Shown in pieces: positions 1-8,595 of a DNA stretch of 64,000 nt. Each line of letters opens with the position of its first letter. Positions within the stretch are counted from its first letter, which is position 1. Source of the DNA: Streptomyces sp. RerS4 (GTDB lineage Bacteria; Actinomycetota; Actinomycetes; Streptomycetales; Streptomycetaceae); contig NZ_CP097322.1 in assembly GCF_023515955.1 (NCBI RefSeq), positions 1,364,001 to 1,428,000 of the forward strand, read 5' to 3'. The notes under the pieces were generated by a model. The model did not search any database. It had not been told where the DNA came from and worked only from the letters and a program-made list of their open reading frames with translations. The translations under genes and the position numbers were made by a program.

Positions 1-3000
1 GCGGCGGAGTGCGCGGCGAGCCCGGCGGTGGCGGTGCGCAGCAGGCCCTGGGCCTGCTCCACGTCGGTCGGGACGAGTTCCTCGGGCAGCTCGGTGTGGG
101 CCTCGCCGTCGGCGGGGGCGTGCCGTTCGGCCTCGCCGCGCAGCCGGCCGAGCTGCTCGCTCGCGGCGGAGGCGCGCGATTCCAGCATCTGTACGAGGGC
201 CTCCGCGCGGGCGGCCGCGGCCTGCCGGGAGGGGCCGTCGGCGCCGTCGGTGCCTTCGAGGAGCTGGGCGGCGCGGGTGCGGACCTTGTTGGTGAGGCGG
301 TCGAGTTCGGCGAGGGCGGCGCTCTCGTCGCTTTCGGCGCGGGCCTGTTCGGCGCGCAGGTCGGCGCCGACGCCGACCTTCTCGTAGAGGCGGGAGGCGG
401 CCCGGTAGGCCTCGCGCAGGTCCGGCAGCGGGGCCTTGGGGGCGGTGTCGTCCTCGGGGAGGGCCTCGGGGGCGCCGGCGATCTCGGCGCGTTCGGCGCG
501 CAGGGCGCGGGCGGTGCGGTGGGCGTCGTCGGCGGCGCGCTGGGCGGCGCGGCGGTCCTCGTCGGCGGCGCGGGCGCGATCGAGGCAGGCCTCGGCGCGG
601 GCCTCGGACTCGGCGGCCTCCTCGACGAGTTCCCGTACGCGGGCCTGCCACCCGGCGCGCTCGCGCAGGCGGTGGGCGAGGCCGGCGAGGGCGTCGGCGG
701 CCCGGCGGGCGCGCTGGGCGGTGTCCTGGCGCTCGTCGCGTACGCGGGCGGCGTCGGTGGCGGCCTCGTCGGCCTCGGCGCGGACGGTACGGGCCTCCGC
801 GAGTTCGGCGTCGGCCTCGACGGCGAAGGCGCGGGCGGCCTCGGCGTGCCGGGCCAGCTCGGCGAGCCTGCCGGGCGGGCAGCCGGTGCGCCAGGAGGCG
901 AGGCGGGCGGCCAGCTCGCGGTCGCCGGACAGGCGGGCGGCCAGCTCGCGGATCTCGGTGTCGCGGGCGGTGACGCGGGCGCGCAGGGCCTGGCGTTCCT
1001 CGTCGGCGGCGCCCTCGTCGTGCATGGCCGGGTTCGGCGAAACGATGAAAATACCGGACACGGCGGAATCGCCGTCCACGGGCGCGGCCGGTGCCAGCAG
1101 GGCGGCGGCGGTGCCGACGGCGACGGTGGAGCGGGGCAGCAGGGCGGCCCCGGAGAGGACCTCGCGGGCCCGGGTGTGGGTCTCGGGGTCGGTGATGACG
1201 ACGCCGTCGACGAGTTCGGGGCGGGCGGCGAGCACGGCGGCGTGGTCGGCGGGGTCCACGGACTGGGCGAGGTAGCGCCAGCCGGGCAGGGCCGGGATGC
1301 CGTGTTCGCCGAGGTACTCGACGGTGGCGAGGACGTCGGGGCCGGGCGGCAGCAGGCCCCCGTCGCCGAGGGCGCCGAGGATGCGGGCGTCGTCGGCGGC
1401 GGCGGTGCGCAGCTCGAACAGCTGGCGTTCGGCCGCCGTGACCGCGTCGGTCAGCATCCGGTGCAGGTCGTCGGCGCCGCGGTCGAGGTCGTCGACGGTG
1501 AGGGTGCCGGCGGGGGCGGAGCCCGGGGCTGCGGAGTCGGGGGGTCCGCCGGCGGCGCCGACGCGGGCGGCGCCCGGGTACCCGGCGGCGGCTGTGGCCT
1601 GCACGGCCACGGCCTGAGCGGAGCCGGTCCGTGCGCCGCCGCGGGGCGCGGGAGGAAGGTATCGGGGCCGAGGGGAGGCCGAGCAGCTCCGCCAGGCGCG
1701 GGGCGGCGGCGAGGGAGACGGCCGCACGGTGTTCGGCCTGGTGCGCGGCCTCGGCGGCGTCGGCGGCGTCGCGGCGCGGGCGGCGGTGAGTTCGGCGCGG
1801 ATTCGGCGGAGGCGGCCTCACGGGCGGCCTCGCCGGCGGCGCGGGCGGCCTCGCGGGCGGCGTCCCAGGCGGCCACGGCCGTCTTCTCGGCGTCGCTCGC
1901 GGCCAGGGCGGCGCGGGCCGGGTCGGCGTCGGGGCGGTGTCGTCGAGCCAGCCGGCGCGGACGGCCTCGGCGGTCTCCTGCTCGACCTCCGCGAGGCGGG
2001 CGCGCAGGTGCTCGGCCTCGCTGCGGGCGCGCTGGGCGGCGGTCGCGGCGGCGGTGGCGTCGCGGTGGGCGGTCTCGCCGACGGACTGGAGCTCGGCGGA
2101 ACGCTCCTCCTCCTCCTGGGCGGCCCGCTCACCCTGCTCGGCGGCCGTGTGCAGGGCCCGTACGAGGGCGGCGGCGGCCGTGGCGCGGGCGGCGAGGGCG
2201 GGCGCGGCGTCCCGTTCGGCCTCCAGGATCGCGGCGGCGACGCGGGCGGAGCGGTCGGCGGCGGCGCGGTGGCGCAGGACGATCTCGGCGGCCTGCCAGG
2301 CGGCGTGCAGGGTGCGCGCTTCGAGGAGTTCGCGGCGCTGGGCGGCGGCGGCCTTGTCGGCGACGGTCAGCGCCAACGAGGCGTGCCGGTAGGCCAGTTC
2401 GGCGGAGACGGCGGCGCTGCGGGCGCGCTGCGCCTCGGCGGCGGTGACCTCGTGGGCGGCGCCGGTGACCCGCTGCGCGAGGTCGGCTGCGCGGCCGCGT
2501 TCCTCGGCGGCGCGGGCGGACAGCCGCCGGGCGAGGGTGCGCGTACGGCGTTCGGCGCCCGCGTGCACGTCGCGCAGGCGCGAGCGGGTCTCGGCGGCCT
2601 CGACGATGCGGGTGAGGAGGTCCACGGAGCCCGCGGTGAAGTCCCGTTCGGCCATCAGCTCGGCGCGGCGGCCGAGCTTGTTGCCGAAGCCGTGGACGAG
2701 GTCGGCGAGGCCGTCGGTGTCGCGGGTGTCGGTGACGGCGCGCAGCAGCAGGTCGGTGAAGTCGGAGTCCTTCTTCACGGCGAAGAGGCCGGCGGCCTCG
2801 CCCTCGTCGGCGTTCATCTCGCGCTGGTAGCGGAAGAGTTCGGGGTCGAGGCCGAGTTCGGTGAGGTGTTCGTTCCAGCGGTCGTGGATCTCCTCGAAGT
2901 ACACCTCCAGGTGCGGGTACGCCTTGCCGGCCTCGGTGAGGGCGTCGCGGAAGCCCTTCATCGTGCGGCGGCGGCCCTGCGCTCCCGAGGCCCCTTCGAC

Positions 3001-3510
3001 GGGCGGGCGTACGGAGGTGGCCTCGGCGACGGGCAGGCTGTCCAGGCTCAGACCGGGGCCGGGGCGGAAGGAGTACCAGGCTTCGGCGAACTTGCGGGGG
3101 TCGTTGGAGACCTGCCGGCCGCGCCATTCGCTGACCTTGCCGACGACGACGCACTCGCCGGTCTGGGTGTGCTGCCACTCCAGGGCGACGTGGCCGCAGT
3201 CGTCGGCGAGCAGGAACTTGCGCAGGACGCCGGAGCTGGCGCCGCCGAGGGTGTTGCGGTGGCCGGGGAGCATCACCGAGAAGATCAGCTTGAGCAGGAC
3301 GGACTTGCCGCCGCCGTTCTCCAGAAAGAGCACGCCCGCGGGCGCCGGGCGGCGGGGCGGGCCGGTGGGCTCGTCCTCGAAGAACTCCGCCTGGGTGGGC
3401 GCCGGGTGGGGCACCGGCTCACCGACTCCGCGCAGGTCGAGCACGGTGTCGGCGTAGCGTGCGCCGGCGGGCCCGATGGAGTAGAGGCGGATCCGGGACA
3501 GCTCGTACAT
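1..3510 (-). CDS. SMC/MukB-like coiled-coil ATPase (JetC/MksB type), C-terminus off the left edge, frame interrupted
   Basis: Start chosen at ATG 3510, just upstream of a conserved-looking N-terminus. Residues about 64-71 form a Walker A loop (ENGGGKSV), preceded by a SRIRLYSIGPAG segment and followed by a globular head to about residue 300. After that comes a long Ala/Glu/Arg-rich coiled coil that stays open to base 1, so the ATPase C-terminal half lies outside the window. This architecture fits the ATPase of MukBEF/MksBEF and Wadjet (JetC) complexes, which bind or extrude DNA. The gene follows kleisin-like and winged-helix-type genes on the same strand. The coding frame changes at about 1931-1934, 1802, 1770 and 1640-1660; every change is explained by missing single bases. 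Downstream of about 1620 the open frame continues cleanly. This is either a damaged gene or local sequence error. Family assignment is by architecture and context only. Confidence 0.68.
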   Translation of the reverse strand, partial: MYELSRIRLYSIGPAGARYADTVLDLRGVGEPVPHPAPTQAEFFEDEPTGPPRRPAPAGVLFLENGGGKSVLLKLIFSVMLPGHRNTLGGASSGVLRKFLLADDCGHVALEWQHTQTGECVVVGKVSEWRGRQVSNDPRKFAEAWYSFRPGPGLSLDSLPVAEATSVRPPVEGASGAQGRRRTMKGFRDALTEAGKAYPHLEVYFEEIHDRWNEHLTELGLDPELFRYQREMNADEGEAAGLFAVKKDSDFTDLLLRAVTDTRDTDGLADLVHGFGNKLGRRAELMAERDFTAGSVDLLTRIVEAAETRSRLRDVHAGAERRTRTLARRLSARAAEERGRAADLAQRVTGAAHEVTAAEAQRARSAAVSAELAYRHASLALTVADKAAAAQRRELLEARTLHAAWQAAEIVLRHRAAADRSARVAAAILEAERDAAPALAARATAAAALVRALHTAAEQGERAAQEEEERSAELQSVGETAHRDATAAATAAQRARSEAEHLRARLAEVEQETAEAVRAGWLDDTAPTPTRPAPPWPRATPRRRPWPPGTPPARPPAPPARPPVRPPPPNPRRTHRRPRRDAADAAEAAHQAEHRAAVSLAAAPRLAELLGLPSAPIPSSRAPRRRTDRLRSGRGRAGHSRRRVPGRRPRRRRRRTPRLRSPGLRPRRHPHRRRPRPRRRRPAPDADRRGHGGRTPAVRAAHRRRRRRPHPRRPRRRGPAAARPRRPRHRRVPRRTRHPGPARLALPRPVRGPRRPRRRARRPPRTRRRRRHHRPRDPHPGPRGPLRGRPAAPLHRRRRHRRRPAGTGRARGRRFRRVRYFHRFAEPGHARRGRRRRGTPGPARPRHRPRHRDPRAGRPPVRRPRAGRPPRLLAHRLPARQARRAGPARRGRPRLRRRGRRRTRGGPYRPRRGRRGRHRRRPRTRRAPGHRPARPPGRRRPRRPRPPPARARRVAGPRTGTRRGGRRVRGPRRGLPRSRPRRRRGPPRRPARRRRRPPHRPRPARRTRRDRRRPRGPPRGRHRPQGPAAGPARGLPGRLPPLREGRRRRRPARRTGPRRKRRERRPRRTRPPHQQGPHPRRPAPRRHRRRRRPLPAGRGRPRGGPRTDAGIARLRRERAARPAARRGRTARPRRRRGPHRAARGTRPDRRGAGPGPAAHRHRRARRALRR

Positions 3511-3554
3511 GGCGGCGGACTCTCGTTGCTTCTCGGTGCGGAAAGGCGGGTGGC

Positions 3555-4454
3555 TCAGGCGTGGAACGGCAGGCCGGCGTCGGCCGCGAGCTCCAGGTCG
3601 TCGCCCTCGGGCGGCGGCAGGAGGGTGGCGGAGCCGTCGCTGACGGGGACCACGCCGAGTTCCAGGAGTTCGGCCATGGCCGCGCTGCCCGCCATGTCGC
3701 GGACCTGGAGCTGGTAGCGGGGGGTGGTGCGGTAGGTGCCGCCCGCCTCGTCGCCGGTGCGCTGGAGGAACCCGGACTCGGTGAGGAAGGCGGCGGCCTT
3801 GCCGACGATGCCGGTGGTGGAGCCGGCGAGGCGACGGGCGTCCTTGGTGGCCCCGGTCGCGCTGCGGCGGGCGTAGACGCGCCAGGCTGCCTCCAGGCCG
3901 GGGGCGTCGGAGGCCGGGTCGGTGTTCTCGCCGAGTTCCTCGGCGCGCTCCTCCAGGCGGCGGCAGGTCTGCCGGACGAAAGAGTCGACGCCGTTGACGG
4001 TGACCCGGCCGATGTAGCCGTCGTCGGCGAGGTCCTCGGGGCGGGGGAAGGCGAGGGCCGCGACGGCGAGGTGGGCGAGGCCGTGCAGGAAGCGGTCGCC
4101 GCCGTCGGCGGCGGTGCGGCGGGCGTAGTCGCCCATGCGGACGGCGAAGACGGAGTCCTCGCCGGCGGCGACGGCCATCCCCGCGCGCGGGGACACCTCC
4201 AGCACGACGAGGCCGAGGCCGGTGGCGACGGCGTCGGCGAGCCGGCCGAAGGCGGGCTCCTCGCGGTAGCGGCGCAGCAGTTCGGCGTACTCGGCGTCGC
4301 GGGCGGGCAGCAGCTTGGGCTGGAGCCCGAAGGAGACCAGGCGGGCCGCGTCGGCGGCGTCGGCGGGCGTGACGCCCCCCGCGGCGGCGGGCGCGACGGA
4401 CCCCGACGGCGCGTCGGGCTCACTCCACGCGGGGTGCTCGGCGTGGTCGCTCAC
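3555..4454 (-). CDS. MksE/JetB-like condensin accessory subunit
   Basis: The 299-residue protein starts with GTG at 4454, whose first bases overlap the stop of the upstream small gene (GTGA), so translation is probably coupled. It is soluble, with no signal peptide or membrane segment, and is mostly alpha-helical by composition, in keeping with the tandem winged-helix fold of MksE/MukE/JetB subunits. No catalytic motif is visible. It sits between a kleisin-like gene and an SMC-like ATPase gene, the usual order for these complexes (F/A, E/B, B/C). Its inferred role is to clamp the kleisin on the ATPase heads. It could be another two-domain DNA-binding protein; the assignment rests mainly on operon order and size. 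Confidence 0.6.
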   Translation of the reverse strand: MSDHAEHPAWSEPDAPSGSVAPAAAGGVTPADAADAARLVSFGLQPKLLPARDAEYAELLRRYREEPAFGRLADAVATGLGLVVLEVSPRAGMAVAAGEDSVFAVRMGDYARRTAADGGDRFLHGLAHLAVAALAFPRPEDLADDGYIGRVTVNGVDSFVRQTCRRLEERAEELGENTDPASDAPGLEAAWRVYARRSATGATKDARRLAGSTTGIVGKAAAFLTESGFLQRTGDEAGGTYRTTPRYQLQVRDMAGSAAMAELLELGVVPVSDGSATLLPPPEGDDLELAADAGLPFHA

Positions 4455-4666
4455 GGGTGGATCTCCTCGACGGTGCGGTACGGGTTGGTACGGGGCGCGG
4501 TGGGCCCGGTGGCGGGGACCGCGATGTGCGGGTCGGCGGCCGGCTCCGCCGCGCCGCGATCCCGCGCGACCGAGCCGGGCACGGCCGGAACGGAGACGCC
4601 CGGAACCGGCGCGGCCGGAGTCGGCGCGGCGGGGTGAAGGGCCGGAGGGGGCGGTGGCGGGGTCAT
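4451..4666 (-). CDS. small proline/alanine-rich protein coupled to the condensin operon
   Basis: This 71-residue protein starts at ATG 4666 inside the stop of the upstream gene (ATGA) and ends inside the GTG start of the next gene (GTGA). Overlap at both ends is strong evidence that it is translated. The N-terminal two thirds are Pro/Ala/Val-rich and low in complexity, beginning with MTPPPPPP. The last dozen residues (NPYRTVEEIHP) are more ordinary and may be the conserved, functional end. I recognise no family. It may be a disordered linker or adaptor for the complex. Alternatively it is a fragment of the following subunit separated by coupling. It has no counterpart in the textbook four-gene JetABCD set. 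Confidence 0.6.
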   Translation of the reverse strand: MTPPPPPPALHPAAPTPAAPVPGVSVPAVPGSVARDRGAAEPAADPHIAVPATGPTAPRTNPYRTVEEIHP

Positions 4667-6201
4667 GAGGGGTCCGTGCGGGCCGCTGCCATGCCGGCGG
4701 CGTCCAGGAGGGCCGTGCCGACGATCAGGTCGGCGCCGCCGAACTCCGGGTCGTCGAGCGGGGTGCCGTCGTCCACCGCGAACAGCAGCCGCTCCTCGCC
4801 CTGCCGGTACGCCGTCCCCACCGCCGGGCTCGCCGCGTGCACGGCCAGCAGCGCCACCAGGTACGGCAGGTCCGGATCGGAGCGACGGGCCTGGGCGAGG
4901 AGACCCGAGAGCCGGCGCGGGGCGTCGTGCGGGAGGTCCAGGAGCGCCGTCGCCGCCGCGAGTTGTTCCTCGCTGAACCGGCTGTCGTCCGGGGTGGCGA
5001 TCAGGTCGGGCTCCGGCATCTCCACGCCGAGGTGCTCCCGCTCCAGCGGCGGCGTCAGGAGGATCTCCACGAGGTCCGCGACCCGGACCGACACGGGGCT
5101 GCGCAGGCCGGCGCCCGCCGCGAAGAAGGCGTCGGTGACCCGGACGGCCCCTTCGAGGGGCAGCGGCAGCAGGGGCGCCACCAGCTGCCCGTAGAGGTCG
5201 ATCCCGGAGCGCGGCGCGGGCGCGGCGAAGGCCTGCCGGTCCTGTTCGGCGCGGAACAGCGGGCCGGCGTCGAGCAGTCGGGACTGGAGCTGGGTGTGCC
5301 GACGGATGCAGTCCTTGACGATGTCGACGAGCTCGGCGGCCCGCCGCTTGTTGTCGGGGTCCTCGGCCTCGTCGCGCGCCTTGCGGATGTTCGTGAGGAT
5401 CGCGTTCTCGTGCCGGTAGCGGTCGGCGACGTGGTCGAGGGCCTCGGCGATCATGTCCGGCACCGCCTGGAGCCAGTCCACCGCGCGCACGTTGCGCCGC
5501 GTCGCGTCCAGCGTGCGGCGCAGCGTCTCGGCGTACTGGACGGTGCGGTAACGGGCCTGTTCGGCGGCGAGCTGCGCGTCGGCGAGCCGGCCGCGGCTGA
5601 TGAGGACCTCCAGCTTGACCTCGGCCGCGATCTGGGCGCTGGTGACGTCCGTGTCCAGGGCGCCGACCAGCACGTTGACCGCCTCGTCGGTCGTGCGCAG
5701 GTAGACGGCGCCGCCGAAGCCGGGGACCTCCTCGATCAGCTTGAAGTCGTAGTCCCGGCGGACGTACACGCCGTCGGGGCCGAAGGTGCCGTAGATGGCG
5801 CGGAAACCCCGGTCCACGCTGCCGACGTTGATGAGGTTCTCCAGCACCCAGCGGGCCACCCGCTCGTGCTCGGCCGTCGGGCGGGACGGGGCCTGCGCCG
5901 CGACGCGCGGCAGCAGCCGCGCCACTATCTGCTCGTGGTCGGCGCCCGTGTCGAAGTCCATGTTGAGCGTGACCAGGTCGATCGCGGCCAGCGCGACCTC
6001 CGCCATCGCGTACACCCCGTACTCGCCGGCCAGATTGGCCTTGCGTACGTCGAGGTCGTGCAGCGGGGCGGTGCAGGCGAGGGCGCGCAGCCGCCGGGCC
6101 AGGCCCTCGTCGGCGGCCGGGCCCGGCGCCGGGGACGGGAGGGTCTTCGCCGGGGCAGGGAGAGTCACGACGGAAAGACTAGGCGGTGACACGGACAACA
6201 T
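4663..6201 (-). CDS. kleisin-like condensin subunit (MksF/JetA type)
   Basis: About 512 residues if started at ATG 6201; GTG at 6192 or 6168 (501 residues) are alternatives, and none has a good ribosome-binding site. The protein is soluble and predominantly helical. An N-terminal globular part (about residues 45-160) is followed by long helices around residues 200-320, including a charged heptad-like stretch, and then a C-terminal domain. This layout and length fit MukF/MksF/JetA kleisins, which bridge SMC-like ATPase heads. It is the first gene of a minus-strand operon that continues, with overlapping stops and starts, to the small protein, the MksE-like protein and the ATPase. It is divergent from pxpA across fewer than 90 bases. 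The assignment is inferred from size, composition and neighbours. Confidence 0.6.
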   Translation of the reverse strand: MLSVSPPSLSVVTLPAPAKTLPSPAPGPAADEGLARRLRALACTAPLHDLDVRKANLAGEYGVYAMAEVALAAIDLVTLNMDFDTGADHEQIVARLLPRVAAQAPSRPTAEHERVARWVLENLINVGSVDRGFRAIYGTFGPDGVYVRRDYDFKLIEEVPGFGGAVYLRTTDEAVNVLVGALDTDVTSAQIAAEVKLEVLISRGRLADAQLAAEQARYRTVQYAETLRRTLDATRRNVRAVDWLQAVPDMIAEALDHVADRYRHENAILTNIRKARDEAEDPDNKRRAAELVDIVKDCIRRHTQLQSRLLDAGPLFRAEQDRQAFAAPAPRSGIDLYGQLVAPLLPLPLEGAVRVTDAFFAAGAGLRSPVSVRVADLVEILLTPPLEREHLGVEMPEPDLIATPDDSRFSEEQLAAATALLDLPHDAPRRLSGLLAQARRSDPDLPYLVALLAVHAASPAVGTAYRQGEERLLFAVDDGTPLDDPEFGGADLIVGTALLDAAGMAAARTDPS

Positions 6202-6276
6202 CCCAAACGGCACGGTTCGGCCGGATCGTCCCCGACGGTCGCCCGGACCGTACGTCCGCGTCGCCGCGCGCTGCTC

Positions 6277-6282
6277 TACGCT
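6277..6282 (+). promoter_or_regulatory. -10 element for leaderless pxpA transcript
   Basis: TACGCT lies exactly six bases upstream of the pxpA ATG and no Shine-Dalgarno sequence is present. A TANNNT box at this distance places transcription start at or next to the A of ATG, the usual sign of a leaderless actinobacterial mRNA. No convincing -35 is visible. Confidence 0.5.
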
Positions 6283-6288
6283 CGCCGC

Positions 6289-7077
6289 ATGGCTTCCATG
6301 ATCACACCCGCCGCGGCCGCGATCGACCTCAACGCCGACCTGGGCGAGGGCTTCGGCCGGTGGACGCTGACGGACGACGAGGCCCTGCTGTCGGTCGTCA
6401 CGAGCGCCAACGTCGCCTGCGGCTTCCACGCGGGCGACCCGTCGATCATGCGCCGCGTCTGCGGGATCGCGGCCGAGCGAGGCGTACGGATCGGCGCGCA
6501 GGTCTCCTACCGCGACCTGGCGGGCTTCGGACGCCGCTCCATGGACGTGCCGCCCCGCGAACTGGCGGACGAGGTGGCCTACCAGATCGGGGCGCTGGAG
6601 GTGTTCGCGCGGGCGGCCGGGTCGCGGGTGTCGTACGTGAAACCGCACGGCGCGCTGTACAACCGCACGGTCCACGACGCGGGCCAGGCCGGCGCCGTCG
6701 TCGCCGGGGTCCGGCTCGCCGCCGGGGAGCGCGGGCTGCCGGTGCTCGGTCTGCCCGGCTCGCTGCTGCTGACGGCCGCCGCCGAGGCCGGCTTCGAGCC
6801 CGTCGCGGAGGCGTTCGCGGACCGGGCCTACACCCCCGGCGGGACGCTCGTCCCGCGCGCGGAGCCGGGGGCGGTGCTGCACGATCCGGACGCGGTGGTG
6901 GCTCGGGCGGTGTCGCTGGCCGCCGAGGGCGCGGTACGGGCCTCCGACGGGTCGCGGATCCCCGTCACGGCGCGCTCCCTGTGCGTGCACGGGGACACTC
7001 CGGGCGCGGCGCTGCTCGCCGGCCGGGTCCGGGAGGCGCTGCTCGGCGCCGGGGTGCGGGTGGAGGCCTTCACGTGA
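6289..7077 (+). CDS. pxpA: 5-oxoprolinase subunit A (LamB/YcsF family)
   Basis: The 262-residue protein begins with the family signature IDLNADLGEGFG near residue 12 and contains the later YVKPHGALYN segment, both diagnostic of LamB/YcsF (PxpA). With PxpB and PxpC it forms the ATP-dependent prokaryotic 5-oxoprolinase that opens pyroglutamate to glutamate in the cytosol. It is the first gene of pxpABC; its stop overlaps the pxpB start by GTGA. Length is normal and the frame intact. An in-frame ATG at 6298 could also serve, but the leaderless-type -10 fits 6289. Confidence 0.93.
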   Translation: MASMITPAAAAIDLNADLGEGFGRWTLTDDEALLSVVTSANVACGFHAGDPSIMRRVCGIAAERGVRIGAQVSYRDLAGFGRRSMDVPPRELADEVAYQIGALEVFARAAGSRVSYVKPHGALYNRTVHDAGQAGAVVAGVRLAAGERGLPVLGLPGSLLLTAAAEAGFEPVAEAFADRAYTPGGTLVPRAEPGAVLHDPDAVVARAVSLAAEGAVRASDGSRIPVTARSLCVHGDTPGAALLAGRVREALLGAGVRVEAFT

Positions 7078-7697
7078 GGATGCGGGTGTTGCGGGTGGGG
7101 TCCGAGGGGCTGCTGATCGAGGTGGGTTCGGCGGACGAGGTGGCCGCGCTCCACGCCGAGCTGCTGCGCCGCCGCACGGCGGGGGAACTGGCCGGGGTCC
7201 GGGACCTCGTACCGGCCGCGCGGACCGTGCTGCTGGACGGCGTACGGGAGCCGGAGGCGCTGGCGGCCCGGATCCCGCGCTGGGAGGTGCCGCCGCTGAC
7301 CGGGGCCGAGGGGCCGCTCGTCACCGTGCCGGTGCGCTACGACGGCCCCGACCTGGCGGACGTCGCCGACGCGTGGGGGGTCGCGGAGCGGGAGGTGGCG
7401 GAGCTGGTCGGCGCCGTGGTCTTCCGGGTGGCCTTCTGCGGGTTCGCGCCCGGCTTCGGCTACCTGACGGGGCTCCCGGAACGCCTCCACCTGCCCCGCC
7501 GCGCCACACCCCGTACGGCCGTACCGGCGGGCTCGCTGGCGCTGGCCGGGGAGTACGCCGGGGTCTACCCCCGCTCCTCCCCCGGCGGCTGGCAGCTCAT
7601 CGGCACCACGGACGCGGTGCTGTGGGACCCGGCGCGGGAGCCGGCCGCGCTGTTCGCGCCGGGGGTTCGGGTGCGGTTCACGCGGGCGGCGGCGTGA
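7074..7697 (+). CDS. pxpB: 5-oxoprolinase subunit B (allophanate hydrolase subunit 1 family)
   Basis: The protein has 207 residues from GTG 7074, or 205 from ATG 7080. I prefer 7074 because it overlaps the pxpA stop. The central CGFAPGFGYLTGL and C-terminal GGWQLIGTTD segments are typical of the KipI/PxpB family. It pairs with PxpC as the ATP-dependent carboxylase-like half of 5-oxoprolinase. Its stop overlaps the pxpC GTG in the same GTGA manner, so the three subunits are probably made in fixed proportion. Older annotation might call it a kinase inhibitor (KipI), but the pxpABC context favours the oxoprolinase role. Confidence 0.9.
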   Translation: MRMRVLRVGSEGLLIEVGSADEVAALHAELLRRRTAGELAGVRDLVPAARTVLLDGVREPEALAARIPRWEVPPLTGAEGPLVTVPVRYDGPDLADVADAWGVAEREVAELVGAVVFRVAFCGFAPGFGYLTGLPERLHLPRRATPRTAVPAGSLALAGEYAGVYPRSSPGGWQLIGTTDAVLWDPAREPAALFAPGVRVRFTRAAA

Positions 7698-8563
7698 ACG
7701 GCGCCCGGGTGGTGCGCCCGGGGGCGCTGACCACCGTGCAGGACCTCGGCCGCCCCGGGTACGCGCACCTGGGCGTGCCCCGGTCGGGCGCGCTGGACAC
7801 GGCCGCGCACACCCTGGCCAACCGGCTGCTCGGCAACCCGCCGGAGGCCGCCACGCTGGAGACCACGCTCGACGGGGTGCGGCTGGCCGCCCTCGTGCCG
7901 CTGACGGTGGCGGTGACCGGGGCTCCCTGCCCGGTACGGGTCGACGGGCGCCCGGTGGCCTGGGGTGCGCCGGTCCGGCTGCGGGCGGGGGCGGAGCTGG
8001 ACGTGGGCCGGGCGGAGTCGGGGGTGCGCGGCTATGTCGCGGTGCGGGGTGGGTTCGCCGTCCCGCCGGTCCTGGGCAGTCGCGCGACGGACCTGCTGTC
8101 GGGGCTCGGGCCGCCTCCGCTGCGGGCGGGGACGGTACTCCCGGTGGGCCCGCCAGGCCCGGACCCGGTCGCCGGGGCGGACACCCCGCGGGTACCGGGG
8201 CCCCCGACGGAGCTGGTGCTCCCGCTGCGGCCGGGGCCGCGGGCCGACTGGTTCACGGAGGCTTCGCTGGCGCGGCTGCTGTCGGCGCGGTACCGGGTGG
8301 CGGCGGCGTCCAACCGCATCGGGCTGCGCACGGAGGCGGGTCCGCCGCTGACCCGGGCCCGGGGCGGCGAACTGCCGAGCGAGGGCATGGTCCTGGGCGC
8401 GGTGCAGGTCCCTCCGGACGGCCTGCCGGTGGTGTTCCTGGCGGACCACCCCGTCACGGGCGGCTATCCGGTGATCGGCGTCGTCCCCCCGGGCCCCGCC
8501 CTGGACGCCGCCGCGCAGGCGAGGCCGGGGCTGCCGGTGCGGTTCGTGGGGGCGGGGCGGTAG
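7694..8563 (+). CDS. pxpC: 5-oxoprolinase subunit C (biotin-dependent carboxyltransferase family, KipA-like)
   Basis: A 289-residue protein from GTG 7694, overlapping the pxpB stop. The N-terminus VRPGALTTVQDLGRPGYAHL and the internal SRATDLLSG and SNRIGLRT segments are characteristic of the AHS2/KipA/PxpC family. It completes the PxpABC pyroglutamate-cleaving enzyme. The gene ends in a compact inverted repeat that separates it from the convergent HEAT-repeat gene. Nothing is truncated. Confidence 0.92.
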   Translation: MNGARVVRPGALTTVQDLGRPGYAHLGVPRSGALDTAAHTLANRLLGNPPEAATLETTLDGVRLAALVPLTVAVTGAPCPVRVDGRPVAWGAPVRLRAGAELDVGRAESGVRGYVAVRGGFAVPPVLGSRATDLLSGLGPPPLRAGTVLPVGPPGPDPVAGADTPRVPGPPTELVLPLRPGPRADWFTEASLARLLSARYRVAAASNRIGLRTEAGPPLTRARGGELPSEGMVLGAVQVPPDGLPVVFLADHPVTGGYPVIGVVPPGPALDAAAQARPGLPVRFVGAGR

Positions 8564-8583
8564 GGGCGGTGTGCCACCGCCCC
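8563..8583. terminator. bidirectional hairpin between pxpC and HEAT-repeat gene
   Basis: A perfect 8-bp inverted repeat (GGGGCGGT, loop GTGCC, ACCGCCCC) fills the 32-base gap between two convergent stops. There is no U tract, which is common for high-G+C terminators. Confidence 0.6.
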
Positions 8584-8595
8584 GCCGGACCGGAC

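Noticed and set aside
9..2447. 812-codon plus-strand open frame opposite the SMC-like gene
   Set aside because: Gly/Ala/Arg-rich shadow of a high-G+C minus-strand coding region; the complementary frames give a normal coiled-coil protein.
4663..6990. N-terminal extension of the kleisin-like gene to 775 residues
   Set aside because: The extension is antisense to pxpA and has shadow composition; the start near 6201-6168 is more credible.
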